Positions 9,037-17,475 of a stretch of DNA of 64,000 nucleotides are shown piece after piece. Position 1 is the first letter of the stretch. Each line of letters opens with the position of its first letter. The stretch covers positions 332,997 through 396,996 of the forward strand of contig NZ_CYPW01000027.1 of the NCBI RefSeq assembly GCF_001458175.1, given 5' to 3'. The position numbers and the translations under genes are program-made. The stretch is from Shimia marina. GTDB taxonomy: Bacteria; Pseudomonadota; Alphaproteobacteria; Rhodobacterales; Rhodobacteraceae. A model generated the notes under the pieces. That model had not been told where the DNA came from. It worked only from the letters and a program-made list of their open reading frames with translations, and did no database searches.

Positions 9037-9066
9037 TTGCGACCCTCTGATTACCTAGTGTAAGAT
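9037..9066 (+). promoter_or_regulatory. Possible cysE promoter
   Basis: TTGCGA at 9037-9042 and TAAGAT at 9061-9066 are separated by 18 bases and end 24 bases before the cysE start. Each hexamer matches the sigma-70 consensus at four of six positions. This is a weak prediction from sequence alone. The rest of the gap between g15 and cysE shows no other element, and I see no clear terminator for the GTA operon. Confidence 0.3.
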
Positions 9067-9090
9067 GGGTGCCTTAGAGAGGGATTTTCC

Positions 9091-9906
9091 ATGGCCAAGA
9101 CACAGACCAATGTGACCGAGCTGGACCCAGTTTGGCGTCAAATCACCCGCGAGGCGGAGGAAGCGGTTCAGGAAGAGCCGTTGATGGGAGGATTGGTGCA
9201 CGCCTGTGTGTTGCACCACCGTTCGATTGAGCGCGCGTTGAGCTATCGCTTTGCCGCTAAGCTCTCCTCCAATGAAATGTCCATGGTGATCCTGCGGGAG
9301 ATTGCCGATGAGGCCTATGCGGCCGCGCCAGAGATTTCAGAGGCGGCGCGTGCGGATTTGATGGCGATCTATGAACGTGATCCGGCCTGTCATCGCCTCT
9401 TGCAGCCGATCTTGTATTTCAAAGGGTTTCAGGCGGTTCAGGCCTATCGGATTGGCCATTGGCTGTGGCAGCAGGGGCGCACAGATCTGGCCTATTTTAT
9501 CCAGATGCGCACCAGCGAGATTTTTGGCATCGACATTCACCCCGCTGCCACGATCGGCAAAGGGATCATGATTGATCACGCCCATTCCATTGTGATTGGC
9601 GAGACAGCCGTGGTTGGTGACAATGTGTCGATGCTGCATTCCGTGACCCTTGGGGGGACCGGCAAAGAAGAAGAAGATCGTCATCCAAAAATTGGCGATG
9701 GCGTGCTGATTGGGGCCGGTGCCAAGGTGCTGGGCAACATCAAAGTGGGCCATTGCAGCCGCGTTGCTGCGGGATCTGTGGTGCTTCAGGAGGTGCCGCC
9801 CTGCACAACTGTTGCAGGTGTGCCTGCGAAGGTGGTCGGAGAAGCGGGCTGTGATCAGCCATCGGTGAGCATGGTGCAGGAGCTGCCTGAGAGTGATCAA
9901 GGCTGA
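9091..9906 (+). CDS. cysE: Serine O-acetyltransferase
   Basis: CysE transfers acetyl from acetyl-CoA to L-serine, giving O-acetylserine for cysteine synthesis. The 271-residue product has the helical N-terminal domain (residues 1-140) and then a left-handed beta-helix of hexapeptide repeats: DIHPAATIGKGIMIDHAHSI, SVTLGGTGKE, IGAGAKVLGNIKVG. The catalytic His of DIHPAA and the cofactor loop HSVTLGGTGK are intact. It directly follows the GTA cluster, an arrangement long known in Rhodobacterales, and is probably expressed independently. A strong terminator follows. Confidence 0.95.
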   Translation: MAKTQTNVTELDPVWRQITREAEEAVQEEPLMGGLVHACVLHHRSIERALSYRFAAKLSSNEMSMVILREIADEAYAAAPEISEAARADLMAIYERDPACHRLLQPILYFKGFQAVQAYRIGHWLWQQGRTDLAYFIQMRTSEIFGIDIHPAATIGKGIMIDHAHSIVIGETAVVGDNVSMLHSVTLGGTGKEEEDRHPKIGDGVLIGAGAKVLGNIKVGHCSRVAAGSVVLQEVPPCTTVAGVPAKVVGEAGCDQPSVSMVQELPESDQG

Positions 9907-9932
9907 GACTAACAACCAAAGCCGAAAAGAAG

Positions 9933-9960
9933 AAAAAGGACCGGAGTACCGGTCCTTTTT
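9933..9960. terminator. Bidirectional terminator between cysE and pdhC
   Basis: A perfect 12-bp stem (9933-9944 with 9949-9960) with an AGTA loop has A5 on one side and T5 on the other. It can therefore end both the rightward cysE transcript and the leftward pdh operon. Confidence 0.9.
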
Positions 9961-9985
9961 GTATTTTAGCGGGCCATTGCGCGAC

Positions 9986-11281
9986 TTATGCGAGCATTGC
10001 CATAGGGTTTTCCAGATTGTCGACAATGGCTTGCAGCAGTTGCGCGCCAAGTGCGCCGTCGATCACCCGGTGATCCACCGAGAGGGTCACAGACATCACT
10101 GTGGCAACTTCCAGGTCGCCTGAGGCTGTGACCACAGGCTTTTTGGTGCCCGCGCCGACCGCCAGAATGGCCCCATGTGGCGGATTGATCACCGCGTCGA
10201 AGTTATCAATGCCAAACATGCCGAGATTGGAGATGGCGAAACTGCCCCCTTGATATTCATGCGGCGCAAGTTTGCGGTCGCGTGCACGGGTGGCAAGGTC
10301 TTTCATTTCAGCAGACAAAGCGGACAGTGATTTCATCTCCGCATCTTTGAGCACCGGGGTGAAAAGACCGCCTTCGATGGCCACTGCCACTGCAACATCG
10401 GAAGGGGCCAGCTTGAGAATACGGTCATTTGCCCAGACAGCATTGGCATCTGGCACCTCTTGCAACGCAAGCGCGCAGGCCTTGATGATGAAATCATTGA
10501 CCGAAAGTTTGGCGCCGCGTTTTTCCAATTGCGCGTTGAGCTGGCTGCGGAAGGCCAGAAGCGCATCCAGTTTGATATCACGCCGCAGATAGAAATGCGG
10601 AATGGATTGTTTGGCTTCAGTCAGACGTGCCGCGATGGTTTTGCGCATGCCATCCAGATTGACCTCCTCAAAATCGCGGTCTGCATACATGCGTAGAATG
10701 GTGTCAGCCTCAGGTCCACTGGCCATTGGGGTGGATTTTGCAGCGGGCTCTGGTGCGGCAGGTGCTTTGGGCGCAGCGGGGGCCGCGCTTGCGCTCTCCA
10801 CGTCAGCTTTCACGATGCGTCCGCGCGGGCCGGACCCTGTGAGCGTTGCCAGATCAATGCCTTTGTCAGCAGCTATTCTGCGCGCGAGAGGAGAGGCAAA
10901 GAGACGTGTGCCATCGTTGCTGACGGGTGCAGATGGCGCAGGTGCCGTGACAGCGGAGGCCTCGTTCGCCTCTGAAGTTGGGGCCGCCGACGGTGCAGGG
11001 GCCGCTGCGGGGGCGGAGCCAATGTCTTCTGCGCTTTCGCCATCTTCGAGCAGAATGGCAATCACTGCGTTGACCTGAACGCCTTCGGAACCTTCCGGGA
11101 CCAGAATTTTTCCAATGACACCGTCTTCGACGGCTTCAAACTCCATGGTGGCTTTGTCGGTTTCAATCTCTGCGAGCAGGTCTCCGGAGGAGACTTCGTC
11201 CCCTTCCTTGACCAGCCATTTGGCCAAAGTGCCTTCCTCCATTGTGGGGGAAAGCGCGGGCATGAGGATTTCTATGGGCAT
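9986..11281 (-). CDS. pdhC: Pyruvate dehydrogenase E2 (dihydrolipoamide acetyltransferase)
   Basis: This 431-residue E2 core of the pyruvate dehydrogenase complex passes acetyl groups from lipoamide to CoA. The lipoyl domain spans residues 1-78, with the lipoylated Lys43 in [10 protein letters not shown]. An Ala/Pro linker follows, then the E1/E3-binding domain (LFASPLARRIAADKGIDLAT) near residue 130. The catalytic domain ends with the active-site motif SVDHRVIDG. It is the last gene of ftsB-pdhA-pdhB-pdhC, 12 bases after pdhB, and ends at the shared terminator. The E3 partner lpdA is encoded far away at 37524. Confidence 0.96.
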   Translation of the reverse strand: MPIEILMPALSPTMEEGTLAKWLVKEGDEVSSGDLLAEIETDKATMEFEAVEDGVIGKILVPEGSEGVQVNAVIAILLEDGESAEDIGSAPAAAPAPSAAPTSEANEASAVTAPAPSAPVSNDGTRLFASPLARRIAADKGIDLATLTGSGPRGRIVKADVESASAAPAAPKAPAAPEPAAKSTPMASGPEADTILRMYADRDFEEVNLDGMRKTIAARLTEAKQSIPHFYLRRDIKLDALLAFRSQLNAQLEKRGAKLSVNDFIIKACALALQEVPDANAVWANDRILKLAPSDVAVAVAIEGGLFTPVLKDAEMKSLSALSAEMKDLATRARDRKLAPHEYQGGSFAISNLGMFGIDNFDAVINPPHGAILAVGAGTKKPVVTASGDLEVATVMSVTLSVDHRVIDGALGAQLLQAIVDNLENPMAMLA

Positions 11282-11293
11282 GTCCGTGTCTCC

Positions 11294-12673
11294 TCAGCGA
11301 TAGGTCACTTGTTTCACCGCCGCGATGACCTCATCCGTGGTCACCAGCGCAAGCTTTTCAAGGTTGGCAGCATAGGGCATGGGCACGTCTTTGCCGGCAC
11401 AGTTGATCACCGGGGCGTCCAGATAATCAAAGGCACGTTCCATAATGGTGGCCGACAAATGGTTGCCAATTGAGCCGACCGGGAAGCCTTCCTCCACGGT
11501 GACGCAGCGGTTGGTTTTCATGACAGAGGCAATCACCGTGTCATAGTCAATCGGGCGCAGGGTGCGCAGATCGATGACTTCGGCGGAAATGCCATCCTCG
11601 GCAAGCTTCTCTGCGGCTTCGAGCGCATATTGCATGCCGATGCCAAAGCTCACAATGGTCACATCTGTGCCTTCGCGCCAGATCCGGGCTTTGCCGAATG
11701 GGATGGTGAAGTCATCAAGTGCCGGAACTTCAAAGCTGCGCCCGTACATGATTTCGTTTTCGAGGAAAATCACCGGATTTGGATCGCGAATGGCTGATTT
11801 TAAAAGCCCTTTGGCATCAGAGGCCGAATAGGGCATGGCCACCTTCAAGCCTGGGATTTGCGCGTACCATGCGGCGTAATCCTGACTGTGCTGCGCACCC
11901 ACGCGGGCGGCGGCGCCATTGGGGCCACGGAACACCATTGGAGCGCCCATCTGGCCACCGGACATATAGAGGGTTTTGGCCGCTGAGTTGATGATCTGGT
12001 CAATCGCCTGCATGGCGAAGTTGAAGGTCATGAACTCCACAATGGGCTTCAACCCGCCAAAGCTCGCGCCCACGGCGATACCGGCAAAACCGTGTTCGGT
12101 AATGGGCGTGTCGATCACCCGTTTGCTGCCAAATTCATCCAGCAGGCCCTGGCTGACTTTGTAAGCGCCCTGATATTCTGCGACTTCTTCGCCCATGAGG
12201 TAAACATCTGGGTCCGCACGCATTTCCTCGGCCATTGCGTCACGCAGAGCTTCGCGCACGGTCTGTGTCTTCATCGGCGTGCCTTCGGGCCAATCGGGGC
12301 TGAGATCCGGTGTGGGAGCCTTTGGTACAGCGGCTGTGGCTGGCGCGGCACTTGCGGTGTCTGAGGCTTCTGCTGCTGGCGCGCTGGCCTCAGCAGGGTC
12401 CGCGCTGGCGTCCACTGCGCTGACATCTTCGCCGTCTTCCGCAAGGATGGCGATGGCGGTATTGACCGCGACACCTTCGCTGCCTTCTGCCACCAGAATT
12501 TTTCCGATGACGCCTTCATCCACGGCCTCAAATTCCATTGTGGCTTTGTCGGTTTCGATTTCGGCAATGATATCGCCGGATTGTACGGTGTCGCCTTCTT
12601 TGACCAGCCATTTGGCCAAAGTGCCCTCTTCCATGGTGGGCGACAGGGCAGGCATGAGAATTTTCGTAGCCAT
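11294..12673 (-). CDS. pdhB: Pyruvate dehydrogenase E1 beta with N-terminal lipoyl domain
   Basis: This 459-residue subunit joins a lipoyl domain (residues 1-78, Lys43 in [10 protein letters not shown]) through an Ala/Pro/Glu linker to a normal E1-beta thiamine-diphosphate domain that starts near residue 135 ([14 protein letters not shown]). The E1-beta signatures [17 protein letters not shown]-like [14 protein letters not shown] and [11 protein letters not shown] are all there. E1-beta fused to a lipoyl domain is known in several alphaproteobacteria. The first 50 residues are nearly identical to those of pdhC. It lies 24 bases after pdhA. Confidence 0.96.
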   Translation of the reverse strand: MATKILMPALSPTMEEGTLAKWLVKEGDTVQSGDIIAEIETDKATMEFEAVDEGVIGKILVAEGSEGVAVNTAIAILAEDGEDVSAVDASADPAEASAPAAEASDTASAAPATAAVPKAPTPDLSPDWPEGTPMKTQTVREALRDAMAEEMRADPDVYLMGEEVAEYQGAYKVSQGLLDEFGSKRVIDTPITEHGFAGIAVGASFGGLKPIVEFMTFNFAMQAIDQIINSAAKTLYMSGGQMGAPMVFRGPNGAAARVGAQHSQDYAAWYAQIPGLKVAMPYSASDAKGLLKSAIRDPNPVIFLENEIMYGRSFEVPALDDFTIPFGKARIWREGTDVTIVSFGIGMQYALEAAEKLAEDGISAEVIDLRTLRPIDYDTVIASVMKTNRCVTVEEGFPVGSIGNHLSATIMERAFDYLDAPVINCAGKDVPMPYAANLEKLALVTTDEVIAAVKQVTYR

Positions 12674-12697
12674 GATTTCTATCCTCTCGTCCGGGGT

Positions 12698-13687
12698 TTA
12701 GGCGTAAATATCTGTCCAGAGCTCCGCCTCGTCGGGCAGGGGGCTCTCTTTGGCAAAATCAGCGGAGGCGTTCACGATGGCTTTGATCTCTTTGTCGATC
12801 GCCTTCAGATCCTCCTCGCTGGCATGTTTGCCTGTGAGCAGCATTTGACGCACGTTTTCAATAGGATCACGCTCTTCGCGCATCTTCTGCACTTCTTCGC
12901 GGGTGCGGTATTTGGCAGGGTCCGACATGGAGTGTCCGCGATAGCGGTAGGTTTTCACTTCGAGAATATAGGGGCCTTTGCCCGCGCGGCAGTGTTTGAC
13001 AGCACGTTCGCCGGCGTCCTTCACCGCCAGCACATCCATGCCATCAACCATCTCACCAGGGATGCCGAAGGCCTCGCCGCGCTTGTAGATATCTTGTGAG
13101 GAGGTGGAGCGTGCCTGAGCGGTGCCCATCGCGTATTGGTTGTTTTCGATCACGAAGATCACCGGCAGATCCCAGAGGGCGGCCATGTTGAAAGTTTCAT
13201 AGACCTGTCCCTGATTGGCGGCACCATCGCCAAAGTAGGTGAAGGTCACGCGGCCGTTGTCTTTGTATTTGTCGGCAAAGGCGAGACCTGCGCCCAGGGG
13301 CACCTGTGCGCCGACGATACCATGGCCGCCATAGAAGTGTTTTTCCTTGGAGAACATATGCATGGAGCCGCCTTTGCCTTTGGAATAGCCGCCCTCACGT
13401 CCGGTGAGTTCCGCCATCACGCCATTGGCATCCATTCCGCAGGCGAGCATGTGGCCGTGATCTCGGTAGGAGGTGATGCGCTTATCGCCTTCTTCTGTTG
13501 CGGCTTCAAGCCCGACCACAACGGCTTCCTGACCGATATAGAGGTGGCAGAACCCGCCGATCAGCCCCATGCCATAGAGTTGGCCGGCTTTCTCCTCAAA
13601 GCGCCGGATCAGCAACATATCCTTGTAGTATTGCGTGAGTTCTTCGCCGGAAACATTCGGCTTTTTTGCAGCGCGTTTGGCCGCCAT
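12698..13687 (-). CDS. pdhA: Pyruvate dehydrogenase E1 alpha
   Basis: This 329-residue alpha subunit decarboxylates pyruvate on thiamine diphosphate. It shows RRFEEKAGQLYGMGLIGGFCH at the substrate site, the TPP motif GDGAANQGQVYETFN, and the phosphorylation-loop-like RYRGHSMSDPAKYR. I start it at ATG 13687 (MAAKRAAKKPN), because the longer frame from 13738 runs back through a 20-bp palindrome and lacks a sensible N-terminus. It heads the pdhABC run, with ftsB 118 bases upstream on the same strand. Confidence 0.95.
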   Translation of the reverse strand: MAAKRAAKKPNVSGEELTQYYKDMLLIRRFEEKAGQLYGMGLIGGFCHLYIGQEAVVVGLEAATEEGDKRITSYRDHGHMLACGMDANGVMAELTGREGGYSKGKGGSMHMFSKEKHFYGGHGIVGAQVPLGAGLAFADKYKDNGRVTFTYFGDGAANQGQVYETFNMAALWDLPVIFVIENNQYAMGTAQARSTSSQDIYKRGEAFGIPGEMVDGMDVLAVKDAGERAVKHCRAGKGPYILEVKTYRYRGHSMSDPAKYRTREEVQKMREERDPIENVRQMLLTGKHASEEDLKAIDKEIKAIVNASADFAKESPLPDEAELWTDIYA

Positions 13688-13710
13688 GGCAGTCCCTCCC
13701 GAAAGGCTGG

Positions 13711-13730
13711 ATGGTTTAACGTTAAACCAT
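13711..13730. promoter_or_regulatory. 20-bp perfect palindrome upstream of pdhA
   Basis: ATGGTTTAACGTTAAACCAT is a perfect palindrome, 23 bases upstream of the pdhA start. The even symmetry and central CG are typical of LacI-family operators, and such regulators control central carbon genes in Rhodobacterales. Which protein binds here is inference. Confidence 0.6.
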
Positions 13731-13805
13731 AGTTTCAAGGATGGTATCGGATTGCCTCTTGGCTGGCGAGAGGAAAAAATGTTGTTTTGTCAGGGTATTG
13801 AAAGA

Positions 13806-14108
13806 TCAGCGGATGACAACTTCGTCAGCACGGATCATGCCGAGGACATCGCGCACCTGCTGGTCGAGCAGATCAAGATCGAGATAGCTGTCAGACAGGC
13901 GGCGTGTGAGGTTCTCCATATGGACGACCTCTGCCTGCGCCAAAGCGAGTTCAGCTTCCAGTTGCTGCTTTTCAGCGAGAATTTCTACACGACGAAACAG
14001 ACCATAATCCCCCTGCACAGCGGCAAAGGTGAAATAGATGGCAAGCGCAAAGGCCAGTCCAAAAAAAGCTACAGCACCTAGGGCTGGGCGGGGGGAGTTG
14101 CTCGTCAT
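13806..14108 (-). CDS. ftsB: Septum formation initiator family protein (FtsB/DivIC-like)
   Basis: This 100-residue protein has a single N-terminal membrane segment (residues 9-30, LGAVAFFGLAFALAIYFTF). A coiled coil of about 35 residues follows (EILAEKQQLEAELALAQAEV), then the conserved DLLDQQVRDVLGMIRADEVVI end. This is the layout of FtsB, the divisome protein that pairs with FtsL and FtsQ. It stands just upstream of pdhA on the same strand, an order common in alphaproteobacteria. The length is normal. Confidence 0.85.
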   Translation of the reverse strand: MTSNSPRPALGAVAFFGLAFALAIYFTFAAVQGDYGLFRRVEILAEKQQLEAELALAQAEVVHMENLTRRLSDSYLDLDLLDQQVRDVLGMIRADEVVIR

Positions 14109-14498
14109 ATTTGCCTCATGTCGCGCCTTTTCGGCGTCTGTCTTCTTTATACCTTAGGTGATTCGCTGTGTGAATCCCTTAACGCAATGTTTTTTTATAT
14201 TTTTTGAAAAATGCGGCGTTTTGGAGTGGGGCGTTAACCTTCGACTCTAGGGGATAAAGAGGTGCTGTAATGCGTCGGTATCCTGTTGGTTTTGCGGAGG
14301 TGCCACTTCCCTATGTCAGGCACGCGCAATCCGTGACTGTAACGCGCGGGACATTCATATGAACTTAATGGGTTTCGAGACAGCGCTGGCATCCGATCAA
14401 GGGAAGTTGAGGCGTGATATTGTAGCGTGCTGGTGGAAAGTTGATTGGACAGGGTCCGCTGCGCTCTTTAGCAAAGATACACTTTCACGACCTGACTG
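14109..14498. other. Divergent intergenic region with a possible small ORF
   Basis: This 390-base gap separates leftward ftsB from the rightward SGNH genes. It has an AT-rich core near 14188-14212 and a short inverted repeat GATTC-N7-GAATC at 14159-14175. A 30-codon frame at 14270-14362 starts with ATG 10 bases after AGAGG (MRRYPVGFAEVPLPYV). I cannot tell whether it is translated. I see no convincing promoter hexamers. Confidence 0.3.
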
Positions 14499-15383
14499 AT
14501 GATGATGCCACGCCGAAAAACCTCCCCGATTTTGACTGTTTTCTGTGCCGCACTGGCGGTGTTTGTAACCACGGTCTCCGCTGGGGCCAAAGAAAAGGGG
14601 CGGGTGGATGTGCTTGTCCTTGGGGACAGCCAGATCTCTTTCAGTGCGGGGCCACCGTATCTGGAGTTTTTTGAAAACCTGACCGCACATTGCGCGCCCA
14701 AGGGGCGGGCGAAGGCGGCGGTTGAAAAGCTCGGTGCGCGCAGGACGGCGGCGATTGGGGTGCGGTCCACATCTGTCCATTCATGGGTGGCTCGCAAAGG
14801 GGGGCGCAAAGATACGATTTGCGCCGTGGATAAGAAATATGGGGTGAATGCCGGTGCATTTGGCATCGCGGGAAATCCCAAACGGGCTTTTGTGCAGATT
14901 GGCAAGGGGCCGGATTATCAGTTTTGTGAGGCAAACCGCTCTCCATTGGAGAGCGCCTTGCGCGCAGGGTATTATGACCCTGATCTCATGGTGATGGCGG
15001 TTCTGGGCAATGGCGCGGATCGCTGGGCGAACAGCCGGGAGGCGGCGCGAGAGGATGCCCGTGCGTTGATGAAACAGGTGCCCAAAGGGGTTGGCTGCAT
15101 CTTTCTTTCCACCGCGCCTGTTTTCTCTAAAAAGACCAATGATCTGCGCGCGCTGGCGCAAGAAAATTTTCAGGCGGCATTTCCGAAGAACGGGCGCTGT
15201 GTCTATGTCGCGGGGTTCTCGGAGGAAACGCGGGCGGTGATCGAAGGCAAGGCCAAGTATTTTCGACGTCGCACAGATGGCAGTGTGAAGGATCCGCTGC
15301 ATCCGAATGCTGCGGCTATGCGGCTGTTTCTGGATCTTAACACGCCTGAAATATGCGATGCGGTACGCGATGTACTGAACTGA
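14499..15383 (+). CDS. Exported SGNH/GDSL-hydrolase-like protein, copy 1
   Basis: The 294-residue product has a signal peptide (PRRKTSPILTVFCAALAVFV, cleavage likely near AGA-KEK). The SGNH fold is suggested by VLVLGDSQISF near residue 36, where the serine block reads GDSQ rather than GDSL. A GN pair follows in VLGNGADRWANS, and the D-x-x-H catalytic pair in KDPLHPNAA near the end. Cysteines spread along the chain suggest disulfides in the periplasm or outside. Three ATG codons in a row begin the gene; 14499 is the first. The substrate is unknown. It is paralogous to the next gene. Confidence 0.7.
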   Translation: MMMPRRKTSPILTVFCAALAVFVTTVSAGAKEKGRVDVLVLGDSQISFSAGPPYLEFFENLTAHCAPKGRAKAAVEKLGARRTAAIGVRSTSVHSWVARKGGRKDTICAVDKKYGVNAGAFGIAGNPKRAFVQIGKGPDYQFCEANRSPLESALRAGYYDPDLMVMAVLGNGADRWANSREAAREDARALMKQVPKGVGCIFLSTAPVFSKKTNDLRALAQENFQAAFPKNGRCVYVAGFSEETRAVIEGKAKYFRRRTDGSVKDPLHPNAAAMRLFLDLNTPEICDAVRDVLN

Positions 15384-15430
15384 CCGAGACGCAGGCGGGG
15401 GCCAGCGCATGTCACGTGGGGAGACAAGAC

Positions 15431-16333
15431 ATGAGGAAGTTGAAACGTGTTGTGTTGGGTGTTGTTTTAGGAAGCTGGGCTTTGGGCGCAGCAGCTGGAG
15501 AGACAGAGGTGGCGGGGTTTGACTCCCCGGAAATTGTGATTTTGGGGGACAGTCAAATTCCCTTTGGCTCTGGCCCCGCGTTTCTGGAGTTTTTCACCGA
15601 TCTCAAAAGCCATTGTGCGCCCAATCAGGAGCAGGAGGCCTATCTGGAGCGGTTGGGTGCAAAGCGGGTGGCGGTGATTGGGGTGCGGTCAACCTCCATT
15701 CATTCCTGGACCGCGCGATCCGGCAAGGCCAAGGAGGCGGTCTGCAAGGTGGATCCCAAGTGGAAGGTGAACGCTGGCACCTATGGCTATGTGAACACCA
15801 CAGGCAACAAATACGTGCAGATTGGTAAGGGCAAGGCCTATCAGTTTTGCGAGCCGGGCCAGTCACCCTTTGAGGCGATGTTTCGGGACGGGTATTATGC
15901 ACCAAAACTGTTCTTGATGTCATTCCTTGGCAATTCGGCCCGGCGTTGGGCGGAAAGCAAAGAACAAGCCAAAGCAGATGTGGAGGAGATGATGCGCCAC
16001 ATTCCTGAGGATGTGCCCTGCATCTTCATGACCACGGCCCCGGCCTATTCCAAGAAGATTGTCGATCTGCGTTTGAAGGCACAGGAGAACATCCAGGCGG
16101 CCTTTGAGGAAACGGGCAACCGATGTTCTTTTGTGCGCGGTGCCACAGAGGAAACGGTGGAAGCCTATCAAGGCAATATGGAGTTCTTTCGTCTGAATAA
16201 GAAAGGCCGCGTCAAAGATCCTTATCACCCCAATCAGGCGGCGGCAGAGAATTTCTTTGCGCTTGAGATGGGCAATATCTGTTCGGCGATCTTTGAGCAG
16301 ATCAGCACGTTGCCGGAGCCGCAGACGCATTAG
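15431..16333 (+). CDS. Exported SGNH/GDSL-hydrolase-like protein, copy 2
   Basis: This 300-residue protein is a close paralogue of the upstream gene and shares its order of motifs. These are a signal peptide (MRKLKRVVLGVVLGSWALGA), the serine block VILGDSQIPFGSG, the GVRSTSIHSW segment, SFLGNSARRWAES, and D-x-x-H in KDPYHPNQAA. The conserved cysteines (HCAP, QFCE, CIF, ICSAI) are kept. ATG 15431 gives the signal peptide; an upstream extension overlapping copy 1 is unlikely. The two genes probably form one unit with related but diverged targets. The function is unknown beyond hydrolase family membership. Confidence 0.7.
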   Translation: MRKLKRVVLGVVLGSWALGAAAGETEVAGFDSPEIVILGDSQIPFGSGPAFLEFFTDLKSHCAPNQEQEAYLERLGAKRVAVIGVRSTSIHSWTARSGKAKEAVCKVDPKWKVNAGTYGYVNTTGNKYVQIGKGKAYQFCEPGQSPFEAMFRDGYYAPKLFLMSFLGNSARRWAESKEQAKADVEEMMRHIPEDVPCIFMTTAPAYSKKIVDLRLKAQENIQAAFEETGNRCSFVRGATEETVEAYQGNMEFFRLNKKGRVKDPYHPNQAAAENFFALEMGNICSAIFEQISTLPEPQTH

Positions 16334-16370
16334 GGGCCTGCAAAAAGGATTACCGTAAGGTGAATTTAAA

Positions 16371-16394
16371 AAAGGTGCGCAGGAACTGCGCACC
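16371..16394 (-). terminator. Terminator of the fda gene
   Basis: A 9-bp stem (16374-16382 with 16386-16394) has a GAA loop. Read on the minus strand it is followed by six T, which fits rho-independent termination of the leftward aldolase transcript. Confidence 0.8.
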
Positions 16395-16424
16395 CTACGG
16401 TGTTGTGTCAGGTGAGTGGCCGGA

Positions 16425-17318
16425 TTAGCCCGCGATGGAGGCCTGATAGATGCCTTCGATGCTGTCCGCGATGGTGGCGGCAAATTCATCATCGCTTTGC
16501 TGTGCAGAGAGACCTTCGGTCAGCGCACGGGAGAAGCTGGCGATCATGCCAGTGTTTTCTGCCAGTTTGGCGTTGGCCTCTTCACGAGAGTAGCCGCCAG
16601 AAAGCGCCACAACCTTCATCACGCGCGGGTGGTTCACCAGAGACTGATATTGGTTGGCTTTGTTTGGCAGAGACAGTTTCAGCATGACCTGCTGATCTTC
16701 TGGCAGGGCGTCGAGCTCTCCGGTGAGCTCGGCCAGCAGCAGGTCTTCTGCTTCGGCTTTGTCGGCGATGGTGATGGTCACCTCTGGCTCGATGATTGGC
16801 ATTAGTCCATGGCCGATGATCTGTTTGCCCACTTCAAACTGCTGGGCGACAACAGCCTTGATGCCGTCGGCATTGGCGGCGGAGATCACGGAGCGCATTT
16901 TGGTGCCAAACACGCCTTTGCCCACAGCGCGTTCACACAGCGCGTCAAGCTCTGGCATGGGCTTCATCACCTGACAGCCGTTTTCCTCATCTGCGAGGCC
17001 TTTGTCGACTTTCAGGAAAGGCACCACGCCGCGCTGTTCCCAGAGGAAGGTCGGAGAAGGCTGGCCGTCGATGTCGCGGTCCATAGTCATTTCAAAGAGG
17101 ATTGCGCCAACAACCTTGTCGCCGGTGAAGGCAGGCGCCTGTGCAATACGGGAGCGCATGCCGTGGATCAGGTCAAACATTTCCGCATCAGTGCTGTAGG
17201 CGGATTCTTCGACGCCATAGAGGCGCAGCGCTTTGGGAGTGGAGCCGCCGGATTGGTCCAGAGCGGCGATGAAGCCTTGGCCTGCGGTGATTTTTTCGGC
17301 TTGAGCGTGGTTTGACAT
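16425..17318 (-). CDS. fda: Class I fructose-bisphosphate aldolase
   Basis: The 297-residue product is the short class I (Schiff-base) aldolase found in some bacteria. It splits fructose 1,6-bisphosphate into two triose phosphates. It shows the GFIAALDQSGGSTPKAL start, ILFEMTMDRDIDG, PIIEPEVTI and the VMLKLSLPNKANQY lysine region. It lies downstream of pgk on the same strand with a structured 157-base gap, so the two glycolytic/Calvin genes may be co-transcribed. A terminator follows. Confidence 0.92.
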   Translation of the reverse strand: MSNHAQAEKITAGQGFIAALDQSGGSTPKALRLYGVEESAYSTDAEMFDLIHGMRSRIAQAPAFTGDKVVGAILFEMTMDRDIDGQPSPTFLWEQRGVVPFLKVDKGLADEENGCQVMKPMPELDALCERAVGKGVFGTKMRSVISAANADGIKAVVAQQFEVGKQIIGHGLMPIIEPEVTITIADKAEAEDLLLAELTGELDALPEDQQVMLKLSLPNKANQYQSLVNHPRVMKVVALSGGYSREEANAKLAENTGMIASFSRALTEGLSAQQSDDEFAATIADSIEGIYQASIAG

Positions 17319-17400
17319 ATCTGTCCCCAGTCAAAATGGTTGTTAAAAAGGGTTTTTCCCGTTGGCGAAGCTCATAGAGGAGCCCGCCAGCGACTTCAAT

Positions 17401-17457
17401 TGTGGTGGCGCTATCGCCGCATAAAATTCGGCCGCGATAGGGTTTTGCGCCACCACA
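17401..17457 (-). other. Large nested hairpin between pgk and fda
   Basis: TGTGGTGGCGC (17401-17411) pairs perfectly with 17447-17457. Just inside, CTATCGC (17411-17417) pairs with GCGATAG (17434-17440). The pgk transcript would carry this two-step stem right after its stop. No T-run follows, so it looks more like an mRNA-stabilising or processing structure than a terminator. Confidence 0.5.
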
Positions 17458-17475
17458 GGACGCAGTTTTTGGCGA

